Shown here: positions 43,451-51,447 of the stretch, one piece after another
How positions within the stretch are numbered: position 1 is the first letter of the stretch
Layout: every line of letters begins with the position of its first letter
NCBI RefSeq assembly: GCF_008084145.1
Contig: NZ_VSDO01000002.1
Coordinates: 186,001-250,000, forward strand
Source: Paenibacillus faecis
Lineage (GTDB): Bacteria > Bacillota > Bacilli > Paenibacillales > Paenibacillaceae
DNA: 64,000 nucleotides
Reading direction: 5' to 3'
Made by a program: the position numbers and the translations under genes
Notes under the pieces: model-generated
Seen by the model: the letters and a program-made list of their open reading frames with translations, nothing else
What the model was told of the DNA's origin: nothing
Databases searched by the model: none

Positions 43451-44344
43451 ATGCTTGATTCCATGATGAGAACGACCTATGACAAGCTTCGAAGCTCTGT
43501 CCCGGAATTGCGGGAAGTCTATCTCCATGCCCCGCCCGCCGGAGCGGAGGCGCCGAAGCCCTACGCTGTATTGGCCGCGGGAAAAGACAGCGGGGAAAGT
43601 CCCGGTTCCGGCCTCTGGAAAGGCTTCCGGTATCTGATGAACATCGAGATGTACGGTTCTCAGGCTTCCCCGGCACAGTCATCGTCATCGGATCCCTTGC
43701 AGGCGCTGACCGCCGCTTTGAACGAGGCGCTGGACAAGCAACTGCTGGAGGACGATACGATTGGAAAGTTCACCTTGCTCTCCCTTGGCCCTTCCGGCCC
43801 CGATTGGGTGGACGAGGAGCGCCAAGCCGCGGTAAGGACGCTGCAATACGCCTTGGTGTCGCCTCAACCTTTAGCCGAGCCGACGCCGATCGTCAGCGAC
43901 CCCTGGCTTATTGCGCTGGCGGATTGGACCCAAAAGCGGCTGGGCCGCGAGTGGTCCGTATACACCGGGAACTGGCCGGTGGGAGCGGGCTCCCCCGCGA
44001 TTTTATGGCGCGTCGTCGAGATGAGCGCCGTTCCCCAGGGGACGAAGGCGGTTGAGGTGCGGAAGCGGGCGAGCGCTTTTTTCCGTGCCGCGGATGCCGA
44101 TCAGGAGCATGCCGCATTACTGCGGCTGCTCGAAGGTCTGGGCTTGTCCGCGAAACTTCCGCTAGCAGCGGAAGAGAAAACCTACATGAGGGCAACCGGG
44201 GTCCAGGTAAACACCAAAACGGTGGCGGACGGCTACTCCCCGTCAGGGGAAGGGCCGTTAAGCGTTACCTTAAGCCGGAGAGTAGCGGAGGCATCCGCGG
44301 ACGCCCCGCTCATGCAGTTCGTTTATTATCAATCCCATATTTGA
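43451..44344 (+). CDS. Tail completion/terminator-like protein
   Basis: 297 aa from ATG 43451 (GGGAGGTGAG upstream). The first about 140 residues look like a tail-completion fold: an N-terminal helix, VYLHAPPAGAEAPKPYAVLAAG, then strands and helices. The second half (about 145-297) repeats that layout with VYTGNWPVGAGSPAILWRVVEMS. It may be an internal duplication or fusion. It directly precedes the sheath gene, where tail terminators of contractile phages sit. Assignment by position and predicted fold only. Confidence 0.55.
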   Translation: MLDSMMRTTYDKLRSSVPELREVYLHAPPAGAEAPKPYAVLAAGKDSGESPGSGLWKGFRYLMNIEMYGSQASPAQSSSSDPLQALTAALNEALDKQLLEDDTIGKFTLLSLGPSGPDWVDEERQAAVRTLQYALVSPQPLAEPTPIVSDPWLIALADWTQKRLGREWSVYTGNWPVGAGSPAILWRVVEMSAVPQGTKAVEVRKRASAFFRAADADQEHAALLRLLEGLGLSAKLPLAAEEKTYMRATGVQVNTKTVADGYSPSGEGPLSVTLSRRVAEASADAPLMQFVYYQSHI

Positions 44345-44362
44345 GTGTTGAGGTGAGTTATC

Positions 44363-44587
44363 GTGAAATCGAAGAACAAGCAAACGACCGAAGCCGCCGG
44401 AATCAGCGGGAAAACGGCTTCCGAAGCCGAATATCCGCTCGAGGAGCTGGCGGAACACAGCGCCGCCCTTTTGGGCGTGAACCGGGAAGTTCTTTTGGGC
44501 GCGGTGCATGGAGCATCGCGGAACCATTTTAGCGTGGAAGAAGCCAGACAGCGGGTCCAACAATTCTTGAAAAGGAAGGTGCAGTAA
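44363..44587 (+). CDS. Small phage protein of unknown function
   Basis: 74 aa from GTG 44363 (GAGGTGAG upstream). Charged and probably helical, without membrane segments; HFSVEEARQRVQQFLKRKVQ forms a likely C-terminal helix. It lies between the tail completion gene and the sheath, one base before the sheath start, as in PBSX-like clusters. Function unknown. Confidence 0.65.
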   Translation: MKSKNKQTTEAAGISGKTASEAEYPLEELAEHSAALLGVNREVLLGAVHGASRNHFSVEEARQRVQQFLKRKVQ

Positions 44588-44588
44588 T

Positions 44589-46049
44589 ATGGCAGGAGGA
44601 ACTTGGAACGTAACGAATCAACCGGTGCTCCCCGGTTTGTATATGAATTTTGTGAGCGCGGCCGGAACGGCGATTCAGCCGGGAGCCCGCGGCGTGGTGG
44701 TCGCACCGGTAAAGTCCCATTGGGGACCGGTCGGGCAATTCGTGGAGGTCGCCGGCGAAGCGGCGATCCGCGAGCTCTATACGGAGGATGAATCCGATGG
44801 AGCTTCGGCATTTACCACCTTATATTTGGCGCTTTTGGGCGGACCGAAAAAGCTGCTCGCTTACCGGATCGCGGACAGCACGGCCGCACCGGCGGAACTG
44901 ACGCTGAAAAGCGCGGCCGCTGCCGAAGATAGCGTCAAGCTCAAAGCCAAGTATCCGGGCAAGCGGGGGAACGGCTTTAAAGTCACGGTTCAGCCGAGCC
45001 TTACAGTGGCGGGAACGAAAGAGCTGAAGCTGTACGAAGGAGGGACGCTGCTGCGGACGATCTCCATCGGCGACGGTGAAGCGGGCAAGGCGGCAGCGGC
45101 GATTAACGAAGATTCGGGCAACCGCTGGGTGATCGCGGAGAAAATCGCCGACGGTACGCTGGCCGACGTTTCCGGAGAGTCTTTTGCCGGGGGTGCGAGC
45201 GGGATTGCGGGCATTACGAACGCGGACTACCTGAAGGCCGCGGAAGCGTTCGAAACGCAGGATTTTCACGTGCTGACGCTGGACGGCGTCACGGATGCGG
45301 CGCTGCGGGTCAGCCTGGCCGCCTGGGTCAAGCGGGTTCGCGGCGAAGGAAAGGGGATTATCGCCACCCTGGGCGGCACGGCGGCCGAAGATACGGGAGC
45401 GGACGCGGTGAACCGGGCGATTGCGCGCAGTGCCGCACTGGATTTTGAGGGGATTGTCAATGTGGGTACCGGGGCGATCATGAACGGCAAGTCGTACTCC
45501 TCCGCCCAAGTGGCGGCATGGGTCGCCGGGCTGATCGCCGGTCAGTCCTTGAAGGAATCGGCCACGTACGCGGTCTCCCCTTTTGAGGATGTGACCCGGC
45601 GATGGACGCGTTCCGAGCAGGAAGCGGGCGTGCAGAACGGGGTCTTGCTGCTGGTGCATGACGGCCGGAAGGTCAAGGTGCTGCGGGGCGTGAACAGCTT
45701 GGTGACATTGCGGGAGGGCCAGAACAAGGGCTGGAAAAAAATCCGCAAAATCCGCGTGCTTGACCAAATCAATGCCGATTTGCAGCGCACCGCCGAGGAT
45801 CATTATATCGGCAAAGTAAACAACACCGAAGAAGGCCGGCTGGCGCTGATCGGCGCCGGGAAGCAGTACCTGCAATCGCTGGCTTTGGAAAATGTCATCG
45901 AATCGACCGGCTATGACGTGACGCTGGATCCGCGCTACTACGGCAGCGCCCCGCAAATGCAGCCGGAGGACGATCAGGTTTATCTGGCATGGACGGCGGA
46001 TGACACCGATGTGATGGAACAAATTTTCGGCACGTTTTACGTGCAATAA
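44589..46049 (+). CDS. xkdK: Contractile tail sheath protein
   Basis: 486 aa. N-terminal PGLYMNFVSAAGTAIQPGARGVVVAPVKSHWGPVGQ and C-terminal YDVTLDPRYYGSAPQMQPEDDQVYLAWTADDTDVMEQIFGTFYV are typical of PBSX XkdK-type sheath proteins. The middle carries an inserted domain of low conservation. It polymerises around the tube and contracts to drive the tube into the target envelope. This proves a contractile, myovirus-type tail. Ribosome binding site AAGGAAGGTG. Confidence 0.93.
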   Translation: MAGGTWNVTNQPVLPGLYMNFVSAAGTAIQPGARGVVVAPVKSHWGPVGQFVEVAGEAAIRELYTEDESDGASAFTTLYLALLGGPKKLLAYRIADSTAAPAELTLKSAAAAEDSVKLKAKYPGKRGNGFKVTVQPSLTVAGTKELKLYEGGTLLRTISIGDGEAGKAAAAINEDSGNRWVIAEKIADGTLADVSGESFAGGASGIAGITNADYLKAAEAFETQDFHVLTLDGVTDAALRVSLAAWVKRVRGEGKGIIATLGGTAAEDTGADAVNRAIARSAALDFEGIVNVGTGAIMNGKSYSSAQVAAWVAGLIAGQSLKESATYAVSPFEDVTRRWTRSEQEAGVQNGVLLLVHDGRKVKVLRGVNSLVTLREGQNKGWKKIRKIRVLDQINADLQRTAEDHYIGKVNNTEEGRLALIGAGKQYLQSLALENVIESTGYDVTLDPRYYGSAPQMQPEDDQVYLAWTADDTDVMEQIFGTFYVQ

Positions 46050-46068
46050 TTCAGAGGGGGAATAGTCA

Positions 46069-46485
46069 ATGGCACAATATCTTGATCCGGGCCGCGTCAT
46101 TATGGGGACGTTCGGCCAGATTTTTATCGACGGGGTGTGGCAGTCGAATTTGAATCATCTGGAGGCCAATGTGGAGGCGGACAAACGGGAGCTGAATCTC
46201 GTGGGGACCGAGTATACGGTGTTCAAGCTGGGCCGCAAAAAAGGGACCGGCACGATGAGCGGTTACAAAATCACCTCGGACATGATCGCGCGGGGATTCC
46301 GGAAGTTCTCGATCATTCACAAGCTCGACGATCCGGAAGCCTATGGCTTTGAACGGATTGAATTAGTCAATTGCATGGTTGATAAAATTCAGCTGGCCAA
46401 CTGGACCGCAGGCGAAGAGGTGGTGGAAGAAACACCGTTTACGTTTGAGTCGTACGTGCTGAAGGACCCGATCGTCGCATCCTGA
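46069..46485 (+). CDS. xkdM: Tail tube protein
   Basis: 138 aa. The opening DPGRVIMGTFGQIFIDGVWQSNLNHLEANVEADKREL and the KKGTGTMSGYKITSDMIARGF stretch match the XkdM tube family. It forms the inner tube inside the sheath. GAGGGGG precedes the ATG, 20 bp after the sheath stop. Normal length. Confidence 0.92.
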   Translation: MAQYLDPGRVIMGTFGQIFIDGVWQSNLNHLEANVEADKRELNLVGTEYTVFKLGRKKGTGTMSGYKITSDMIARGFRKFSIIHKLDDPEAYGFERIELVNCMVDKIQLANWTAGEEVVEETPFTFESYVLKDPIVAS

Positions 46486-46536
46486 TATTTTTGATGAAAA
46501 ATAGTACTTGCTATCCCATGAAGGAGGAACGTAACT

Positions 46537-46995
46537 ATGAGTTTGGAACAGCTGAATGAACAGGATATTTTGGACGGTCTCTTCGAAACGGCGGCGAATC
46601 TGCCGGAAGAGGCCGTTTTTATTGGCCGTCTGGGCCTGCGGATTACGCTGCGGGGGTTGACCTCCAGCAAAGTGGATTCCATCCGTGAACGCTGCACGAT
46701 CCGTAAGACGACAAAGGGTCAGGTGACGGAAAAAATCGACAGCGAGCTTTTTAACGCCGCGCTGATCAAGGAAGCGACCGCGTCTTTGGAGGTCGTCAAA
46801 AAGCTGGAGGATGGCGGGGAGCAAAGCGTCAAACTCAGCGGCTGGGGCGATGACCGGCTGATCAGCCGGCTGAAGCTGTCCGGCGGCGAAGAAGCCGTCC
46901 GCCGGATGCTGCTGGCCGGAGAACTGGATGCGGTCGGTGATAAGGTGCTCGAACTCTCCGGGTTCGGGGTGGACATCGACGACGTAAAAAACTGA
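46537..46995 (+). CDS. xkdN: Tail assembly chaperone, short form
   Basis: 152 aa from ATG 46537 (AAGGAGGAA upstream). It matches XkdN-type chaperones: LNEQDILDGLFETAANLPEEAVFIGRLGLRITLRGLTSSKVDSIRERC. Chaperones of this type coat the tape measure during tube assembly. The last codons GTA AAA AAC TGA contain the heptamer A-AAA-AAC, a classic -1 slippery site, so a longer product is expected (next entry). Confidence 0.9.
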   Translation: MSLEQLNEQDILDGLFETAANLPEEAVFIGRLGLRITLRGLTSSKVDSIRERCTIRKTTKGQVTEKIDSELFNAALIKEATASLEVVKKLEDGGEQSVKLSGWGDDRLISRLKLSGGEEAVRRMLLAGELDAVGDKVLELSGFGVDIDDVKN

Positions 46996-47153
46996 TTGAC
47001 TCCGGCGGCGTGACGACGCTGCTGTTCCATCTGTGGACACGGCATCATCTTCGCCCCGGGGAATTCTGGTCACTCCCCAAGGGAGAGCGCCTGCTGCTGC
47101 GGGCTTTTTCGGAGAGGGAGCTGGAGCTGATGGCTTCGGCTTCCTCGCCGTAA
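46986..47153 (+). CDS. Frameshift extension of the tail assembly chaperone
   Basis: After -1 slippage on A-AAA-AAC (46986-46992) translation continues at CTG 46992 for 53 codons to TAA 47151-47153, giving a 205-aa fusion. The extension reads LWTRHHLRPGEFWSLPKGERLLLRAF, typical of the second frame of tail chaperones. It has no start codon with a ribosome binding site. A possible stem (47004-47011 with 47016-47023) lies 11 nt past the slip site. Confidence 0.75.
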   Translation, partial: KKLIDSGGVTTLLFHLWTRHHLRPGEFWSLPKGERLLLRAFSERELELMASASSP

Positions 47154-47196
47154 GCCTTGCTGCGGGCGCGCCATATTGGGAGAAAGGAGGTGGCAT

Positions 47197-49011
47197 ATGG
47201 CTCAAAAAGAAGTGTTCGACCTGGATTTTGAGGTGGACAGCCGCGAACTGGATCAGGCGGATAAGAAGCTCCGCAGTTTGGATAAGCTGCTCCAGCAAAC
47301 TCAGCGGCGGGCGTCCGTTCTGGGCAAGACCAAAATCGCGCCGAAGATCACGCTGGAGGACCGCTTTACGGCGGCCGCGGATAAGGTGGAGCGCAGGCTC
47401 TCCAAACTTCAGCGCACGACCGTTCGCCCCATCGTCGGCCTGGCGGATGGCGTAACCGCCGCGGCCGCGCGCATTCGCGCCTCCCTGCTGGGGCTCACCG
47501 GTACGCCCTGGCGCGTCCGGGTGGAGGGCGTGGATTGGGATGGGGTGATCGGCAAGCCTCTGATGGAGCTTTTGGGTAATGAGTCCATGTTTATGGAGGC
47601 GGGGAAGAAAGCGGGAACCGCGTTCTTTCAGTCCTTTCTGTCCGCATTCGATTCCAAAAGCCTCGACGCCCTAACGGGCGGAAAGTCCGGGGGTAGCGGT
47701 GAGAAGAGTGCCGAGTCCGGCGCGGGAGAGAAAGAGGATAAGACTTTTCTGGATAAGTTAATGGGCTTCGGCGAGGATATTGAAAAATTCAGCTTGGACC
47801 TCGGTAAGGATGTACTCAAAGATTTACTAAAAGATGAAATTAAAGGCTTATTCGACAAAATGCGAGGGAAAGACGACAAGAAAACTTGTATTTGCATTTG
47901 TAAATGCAACTGCGGCGGTGGTTCCGGCGGCCTTTTAGACGGTGATTTGGGTTCCGATTCCGAGGACGACGGGAAGAAGAAAAAGAAACCCAAACGAAAA
48001 AAGGGCCGGGGCTCCAAAAATCCTATGGCCGGCCTGGACAACGAGTCAAAGGACCCTACCAAATCATCGAACAGGAACAAAGCCGAGCAAGGCGGTAAAT
48101 CAAAAGGCGCCCGAGGAGTTCCCGGGAAAACCAGGTCGGGACGATGGGGAGGGCTCCGAATCGGATCATGGCTCAGCGACGGGATGAACTCTCTTAAAAA
48201 TACAGGAGCCAATTGGCTGCAAAACGGCAAGTCTCGGGTCGTCAACGGTGTTTCCTCTATAAAAGAGAAAAGCTCGGGCTTGCTAAAAAAGGGTGGAGCT
48301 TGGATTGGTAATGGTTTTTCCTGGCTTAAGGAAAAAGGTTCTGGTCTGCTTAGTAAGGGCGGAGAGTGGGTTGGTAAAGGAGTTTCCTTCGCCAAGGAGA
48401 AGGGATCAAATTTGCTCAAGCAAGCCGGCGGATGGTTTGGGAAAGGCATGAAGTTTATGGGGAAAATAAAGCTTCCCGGCCCTCTTGGCCTGCTAACGGA
48501 TGTCGGGGCTTTTGCCACAGCCGGATCAAAACGGGACAAGACCAAGGCGGTTACCTCATCACTTTTATCGATGGCAGGTGGTGCTGTTGGCGGCTTTTTC
48601 GGTTCTATCGTACCGGGAGCGGGCACGGCTGCGGGAGCAGGTTTGGGATCTATGGCCGGAGACTTCCTAGGCGACAAGCTTGGGGGCTTTCTCTTTGATC
48701 TTTTTAAAAAGCCAGAAAAGAAAAGCAAAGCTCAAGCTCCAGCTGCCATCGCCGATACTCCTGCTATGAGAAAACCTTTGCAACGATTGCCAGAGCGTCC
48801 GCAAATCCCTTCAAAAAAGGATGAGAACAGGGAATTTCCGGTTGGTACTCAAGGAATGGCGCCAGCAGTCCCGAAGATCGATGTGGTTGTGTCCAAAGGA
48901 GCCATCAATTTAACCATCAATAAAGACGAAATCAATTATGACGAATTGGCTAACTTGTCCGGCCGTAAAATTGCCAACGAAATTCGCCTAGCCATGCAAA
49001 ACGTCGGCTAA
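47197..49011 (+). CDS. Tape measure protein, short and unusual
   Basis: 604 aa from ATG 47197 (AAGGAGGTG upstream). The start (VFDLDFEVDSRELDQADKKLRSLDKLLQQ) and position after the chaperone identify the tape measure, which sets tail length. It is far shorter than the PBSX one. Residues 231-239 read CICICKCNC, five Cys in nine residues, followed by a Gly/Lys-rich spacer. Residues about 330-420 contain about four repeats of roughly 22 residues (SGLLxKGGxWxGxGxSxxKEKG). A Gly/Ala-rich membrane-like segment follows (about 445-500). The middle is less GC-rich than its neighbours. Confidence 0.85.
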   Translation: MAQKEVFDLDFEVDSRELDQADKKLRSLDKLLQQTQRRASVLGKTKIAPKITLEDRFTAAADKVERRLSKLQRTTVRPIVGLADGVTAAAARIRASLLGLTGTPWRVRVEGVDWDGVIGKPLMELLGNESMFMEAGKKAGTAFFQSFLSAFDSKSLDALTGGKSGGSGEKSAESGAGEKEDKTFLDKLMGFGEDIEKFSLDLGKDVLKDLLKDEIKGLFDKMRGKDDKKTCICICKCNCGGGSGGLLDGDLGSDSEDDGKKKKKPKRKKGRGSKNPMAGLDNESKDPTKSSNRNKAEQGGKSKGARGVPGKTRSGRWGGLRIGSWLSDGMNSLKNTGANWLQNGKSRVVNGVSSIKEKSSGLLKKGGAWIGNGFSWLKEKGSGLLSKGGEWVGKGVSFAKEKGSNLLKQAGGWFGKGMKFMGKIKLPGPLGLLTDVGAFATAGSKRDKTKAVTSSLLSMAGGAVGGFFGSIVPGAGTAAGAGLGSMAGDFLGDKLGGFLFDLFKKPEKKSKAQAPAAIADTPAMRKPLQRLPERPQIPSKKDENREFPVGTQGMAPAVPKIDVVVSKGAINLTINKDEINYDELANLSGRKIANEIRLAMQNVG

Positions 49012-49025
49012 GGAGGGGAGCGCGC

Positions 49026-49667
49026 ATGGAAATTCACTTGAAGGATGGCGCGGGAAATGACTTTCATTTCCCCGTCAATCCCGAGGAAATCACGATATCC
49101 CGGGGGAAGGCCCTGGAGACGGTCAATATCCTGTCTCTGGGCGAATACGACTTTCCCGCAGGAGAGAAGGTGAAGGAAATCGCCTTCTCTTCTTTTTTTC
49201 CGGCGGTGTATGATGAAGGATACTGCAATTATCGCGAGATACCCGATCCTCAGGAGGCGATGAACCTCCTAACCAAGATGATGAACAGCAAACAGCCGGT
49301 AAGGCTGATCATCACGGGGACGGCGGTCAATGTGCTGGTCATGATCTCGGCCCATAATACCACGTTTAAAGGCGGGGAACCGGGGGATGTTTATTTTGAG
49401 CTGACGGCACGGACGTGGCGCAATATGAAGGTCCATACGAATGCGGCCGCGGCCGCGGGAAAGTTGGCGCGGCAAGCCAGCCGCCCGGACACGAAGCCGA
49501 AGCCCAAAACGTATACGGTGAAAACCGGGGACACACTGTCGAAAATCGCCAAGCTGGAGCTCGGCAGCAGCGCCAAATGGCAGGCGATCTATAACGCCAA
49601 CGCCAAGGTCATCGGCAAGGATCCGAACAAGATCAAGCCCGGCCAAAAGCTGGTGATGCCTTCATGA
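49026..49667 (+). CDS. xkdP: LysM-containing tail protein
   Basis: 213 aa. The N-terminal part is XkdP-like (FHFPVNPEEITISRGKALETVNILSLGEYDFPAGEKVKEIAFSSFFPAVYDE). A C-terminal LysM domain (about 159-212, TYTVKTGDTLSKIAKLELG) can bind peptidoglycan. It connects tube and baseplate hub. Ends overlap the next gene by 4 bp. Confidence 0.9.
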   Translation: MEIHLKDGAGNDFHFPVNPEEITISRGKALETVNILSLGEYDFPAGEKVKEIAFSSFFPAVYDEGYCNYREIPDPQEAMNLLTKMMNSKQPVRLIITGTAVNVLVMISAHNTTFKGGEPGDVYFELTARTWRNMKVHTNAAAAAGKLARQASRPDTKPKPKTYTVKTGDTLSKIAKLELGSSAKWQAIYNANAKVIGKDPNKIKPGQKLVMPS

Positions 49668-50635
49668 GCTATGAGGTGGTGCTGCAAAATAAGTATGATC
49701 TGCGCGAACTGGTCGAGAGCATAACGCTGACCGATTCGCTCGATCAGATCGCTTATCAGGCCTCCATTGCGATAAAGGTTCCGGCGGATTTTCCGGGAAT
49801 CGAACCCGGTCACGAAATTCGGATCAGCGGCGTGCCATTCGGCGCTTCGAATCGGGTGCCGCTTTTGCATCCGGGGGTGGTTTGGGATTGCGGCAGCACG
49901 GCCGGCCAGACGAAGCACATGAATCTCACCGTGTATGACCGCACGATTTATTTGGCCAAATCGGAGGACGAGTGTCTTTTTGCCAAAGGAGGAACCGCTT
50001 CGCAGCGGTTAAAACAGCATGCCGCCAACTGGAGCATCAAGCTGGCGTCCGTCCCCGATACGAAAACCAAGCTGAACAAGGCCGTTTACCGGGCGCAAAC
50101 CATCTACAGCATGATCATGGCCGACCTGAAGGAAACGGTAAAATCGGGAGGCGACATGTTCATCCCGCGGATGACGTCCGCCGGGCTGGAGCTGTTCAAG
50201 ATCGGCGGGAACAAAACCGTTTGGAGGCTGGAAGGGATCGAGGAAGCGACGCAAAGCCGGACGTTGGAGGAAACGGTGACCCGGGTGAAAGTGCTGGGTT
50301 CGTCGGCCGATGAAAACGCGCCTTCCAAGGTGCTGGCCATCGCTTCGGGGCAAACCGCCGAGTATGGCGTGCTGCAGCGGATCGTGCAGGATGAGAATGT
50401 CAAAACGGCGGACGCCGCCAAAAAGCTGGCCGAATCGATGCTTACCGGCAAAGGCCTGTCCTACAGCGTGTCCTGCATCGACCTGAATACGGTCCGGGCC
50501 GGAGATCAAGTGAACTTCAACGGTCTGAACCTGATCGTGACTTCGGTCAGTCATCAACTGGGCGATCCGGGCCATATGACGCTGGAGTTGGCGACGTATG
50601 AAGATGTGAAAAGGAGGTATTTTCTTGAGCACTGA
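49664..50635 (+). CDS. xkdQ: Baseplate hub protein, XkdQ type
   Basis: 323 aa. The opening YEVVLQNKYDLRELVESITLTDSLDQIAYQASI and the C-terminal DLNTVRAGDQVNFNGLNLIVTSVSHQLGDPGHMTLELATYED match XkdQ, a gp27/gpD-like hub that joins the tube to the central spike. It overlaps neighbours on both sides by a few bases. Confidence 0.88.
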   Translation: MSYEVVLQNKYDLRELVESITLTDSLDQIAYQASIAIKVPADFPGIEPGHEIRISGVPFGASNRVPLLHPGVVWDCGSTAGQTKHMNLTVYDRTIYLAKSEDECLFAKGGTASQRLKQHAANWSIKLASVPDTKTKLNKAVYRAQTIYSMIMADLKETVKSGGDMFIPRMTSAGLELFKIGGNKTVWRLEGIEEATQSRTLEETVTRVKVLGSSADENAPSKVLAIASGQTAEYGVLQRIVQDENVKTADAAKKLAESMLTGKGLSYSVSCIDLNTVRAGDQVNFNGLNLIVTSVSHQLGDPGHMTLELATYEDVKRRYFLEH

Positions 50636-50996
50636 TCCTTATACGGCTTTGGCCGCCGCTTTTCGCGAACAGGCCTGGAGCAAAACAAAGGAAGCCCTCT
50701 CCGGCACCGCAGCCGAGCTGGGTACGGTTACCTCCACGGGGCTCAAGCTGGATCATTTCAAGCATGAGATCGGCGATTATTATGTGGCGGAGTTTCCGGG
50801 GACTTTAAAGCTGCCTGAGCTGGAGTGGACGGGAGGCGTGACCGAAAAAAAAGAGCGGTTCGTCTTCGATCCTTCCGAAACGGAGGAAGTCGTCCTGAAG
50901 CCGGTCTACAAGCCCGGGGACCGGGTGCTGGTCATTCCGCTGAACGGCGGTCACGATGCGGTTGTCCTCTGCAAGGTGGTGAGCGCGGGTGGATAA
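50625..50996 (+). CDS. xkdR: Baseplate protein with DUF2577
   Basis: 123 aa from TTG 50625, with AAGGAGG at about 7 nt. It matches the DUF2577/XkdR group by order and by its short OB-fold-like C-terminus (VYKPGDRVLVIPLNGGHDAVVLCKVV). This group lies at the tip of PBSX-type tails and may form or support the spike. No separate spike gene is seen. Confidence 0.8.
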   Translation: MSTDPYTALAAAFREQAWSKTKEALSGTAAELGTVTSTGLKLDHFKHEIGDYYVAEFPGTLKLPELEWTGGVTEKKERFVFDPSETEEVVLKPVYKPGDRVLVIPLNGGHDAVVLCKVVSAGG

Positions 50997-51447
50997 TCTT
51001 TTTCCGATAGATGCGGAGCAGGCCTGGGCCGCCGATGGAGCGGGGGAGGAGACGGCGGATGAGCGGGTTCCGTTCGGGCGGAGCTGGCGGTTTGATTTTG
51101 ACCGGGGCGAGTTCGTCTTGACGCCTGCGCGAAAAATCGTCCCGGCCGATAACACGGAAGCCTGGGTGATGTGGTGCCAGAAGGCGATCCGGACGCCGCG
51201 TTACAGGCACTTGATTTACTCGCGCGACTACGGGCAGGAGTACGAGGAATTGATCGGCCGAGGCTACAGCCGCGCCGTTCAGGAAAGCGAGATCGAGCGG
51301 ATCACCCGGGAAACCCTGTTGACGGATCCCCGGACTGCTAGCGTGGATGAATTTGTTTTTGACTGGACGGGAGAGCGGTGCCGGTTCACCTGCCGGGTGA
51401 CGAATGTTCAGGAGGAAGCGTTGGTTTTGGAAGGGAGCGTGAGTTGA
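50989..51447 (+). CDS. xkdS: Baseplate wedge protein with DUF2634
   Basis: 152 aa from GTG 50989 (AAGGTGGTGAG upstream). The family stretch WMMWCQKAIRTPR-like segment (here WVMWCQKAIRTPRYRHLIYSRDYGQEYEELIGRGYSRAVQESEIERITRETL) is gp25-like and forms the inner baseplate wedge. It overlaps xkdR by 8 bp and xkdT by 1 bp. Confidence 0.85.
   Translation: MDNLFPIDAEQAWAADGAGEETADERVPFGRSWRFDFDRGEFVLTPARKIVPADNTEAWVMWCQKAIRTPRYRHLIYSRDYGQEYEELIGRGYSRAVQESEIERITRETLLTDPRTASVDEFVFDWTGERCRFTCRVTNVQEEALVLEGSVS

Noticed and set aside
43216..43458. 80-codon frame at the head of the tail cluster
   Set aside because: Starts inside a terminator stem; the overlapping 58-codon frame has the better ribosome binding site and cysteine motif.
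44820..46100. 426-codon antisense frame over the sheath gene
   Set aside because: Shadow frame of a GC-rich gene; the sheath protein is well supported on the plus strand.
47628..48728. Long antisense open frame across the tape measure gene
   Set aside because: Pro/Ser-rich shadow of the Lys/Gly-rich tape measure; no ribosome binding site.
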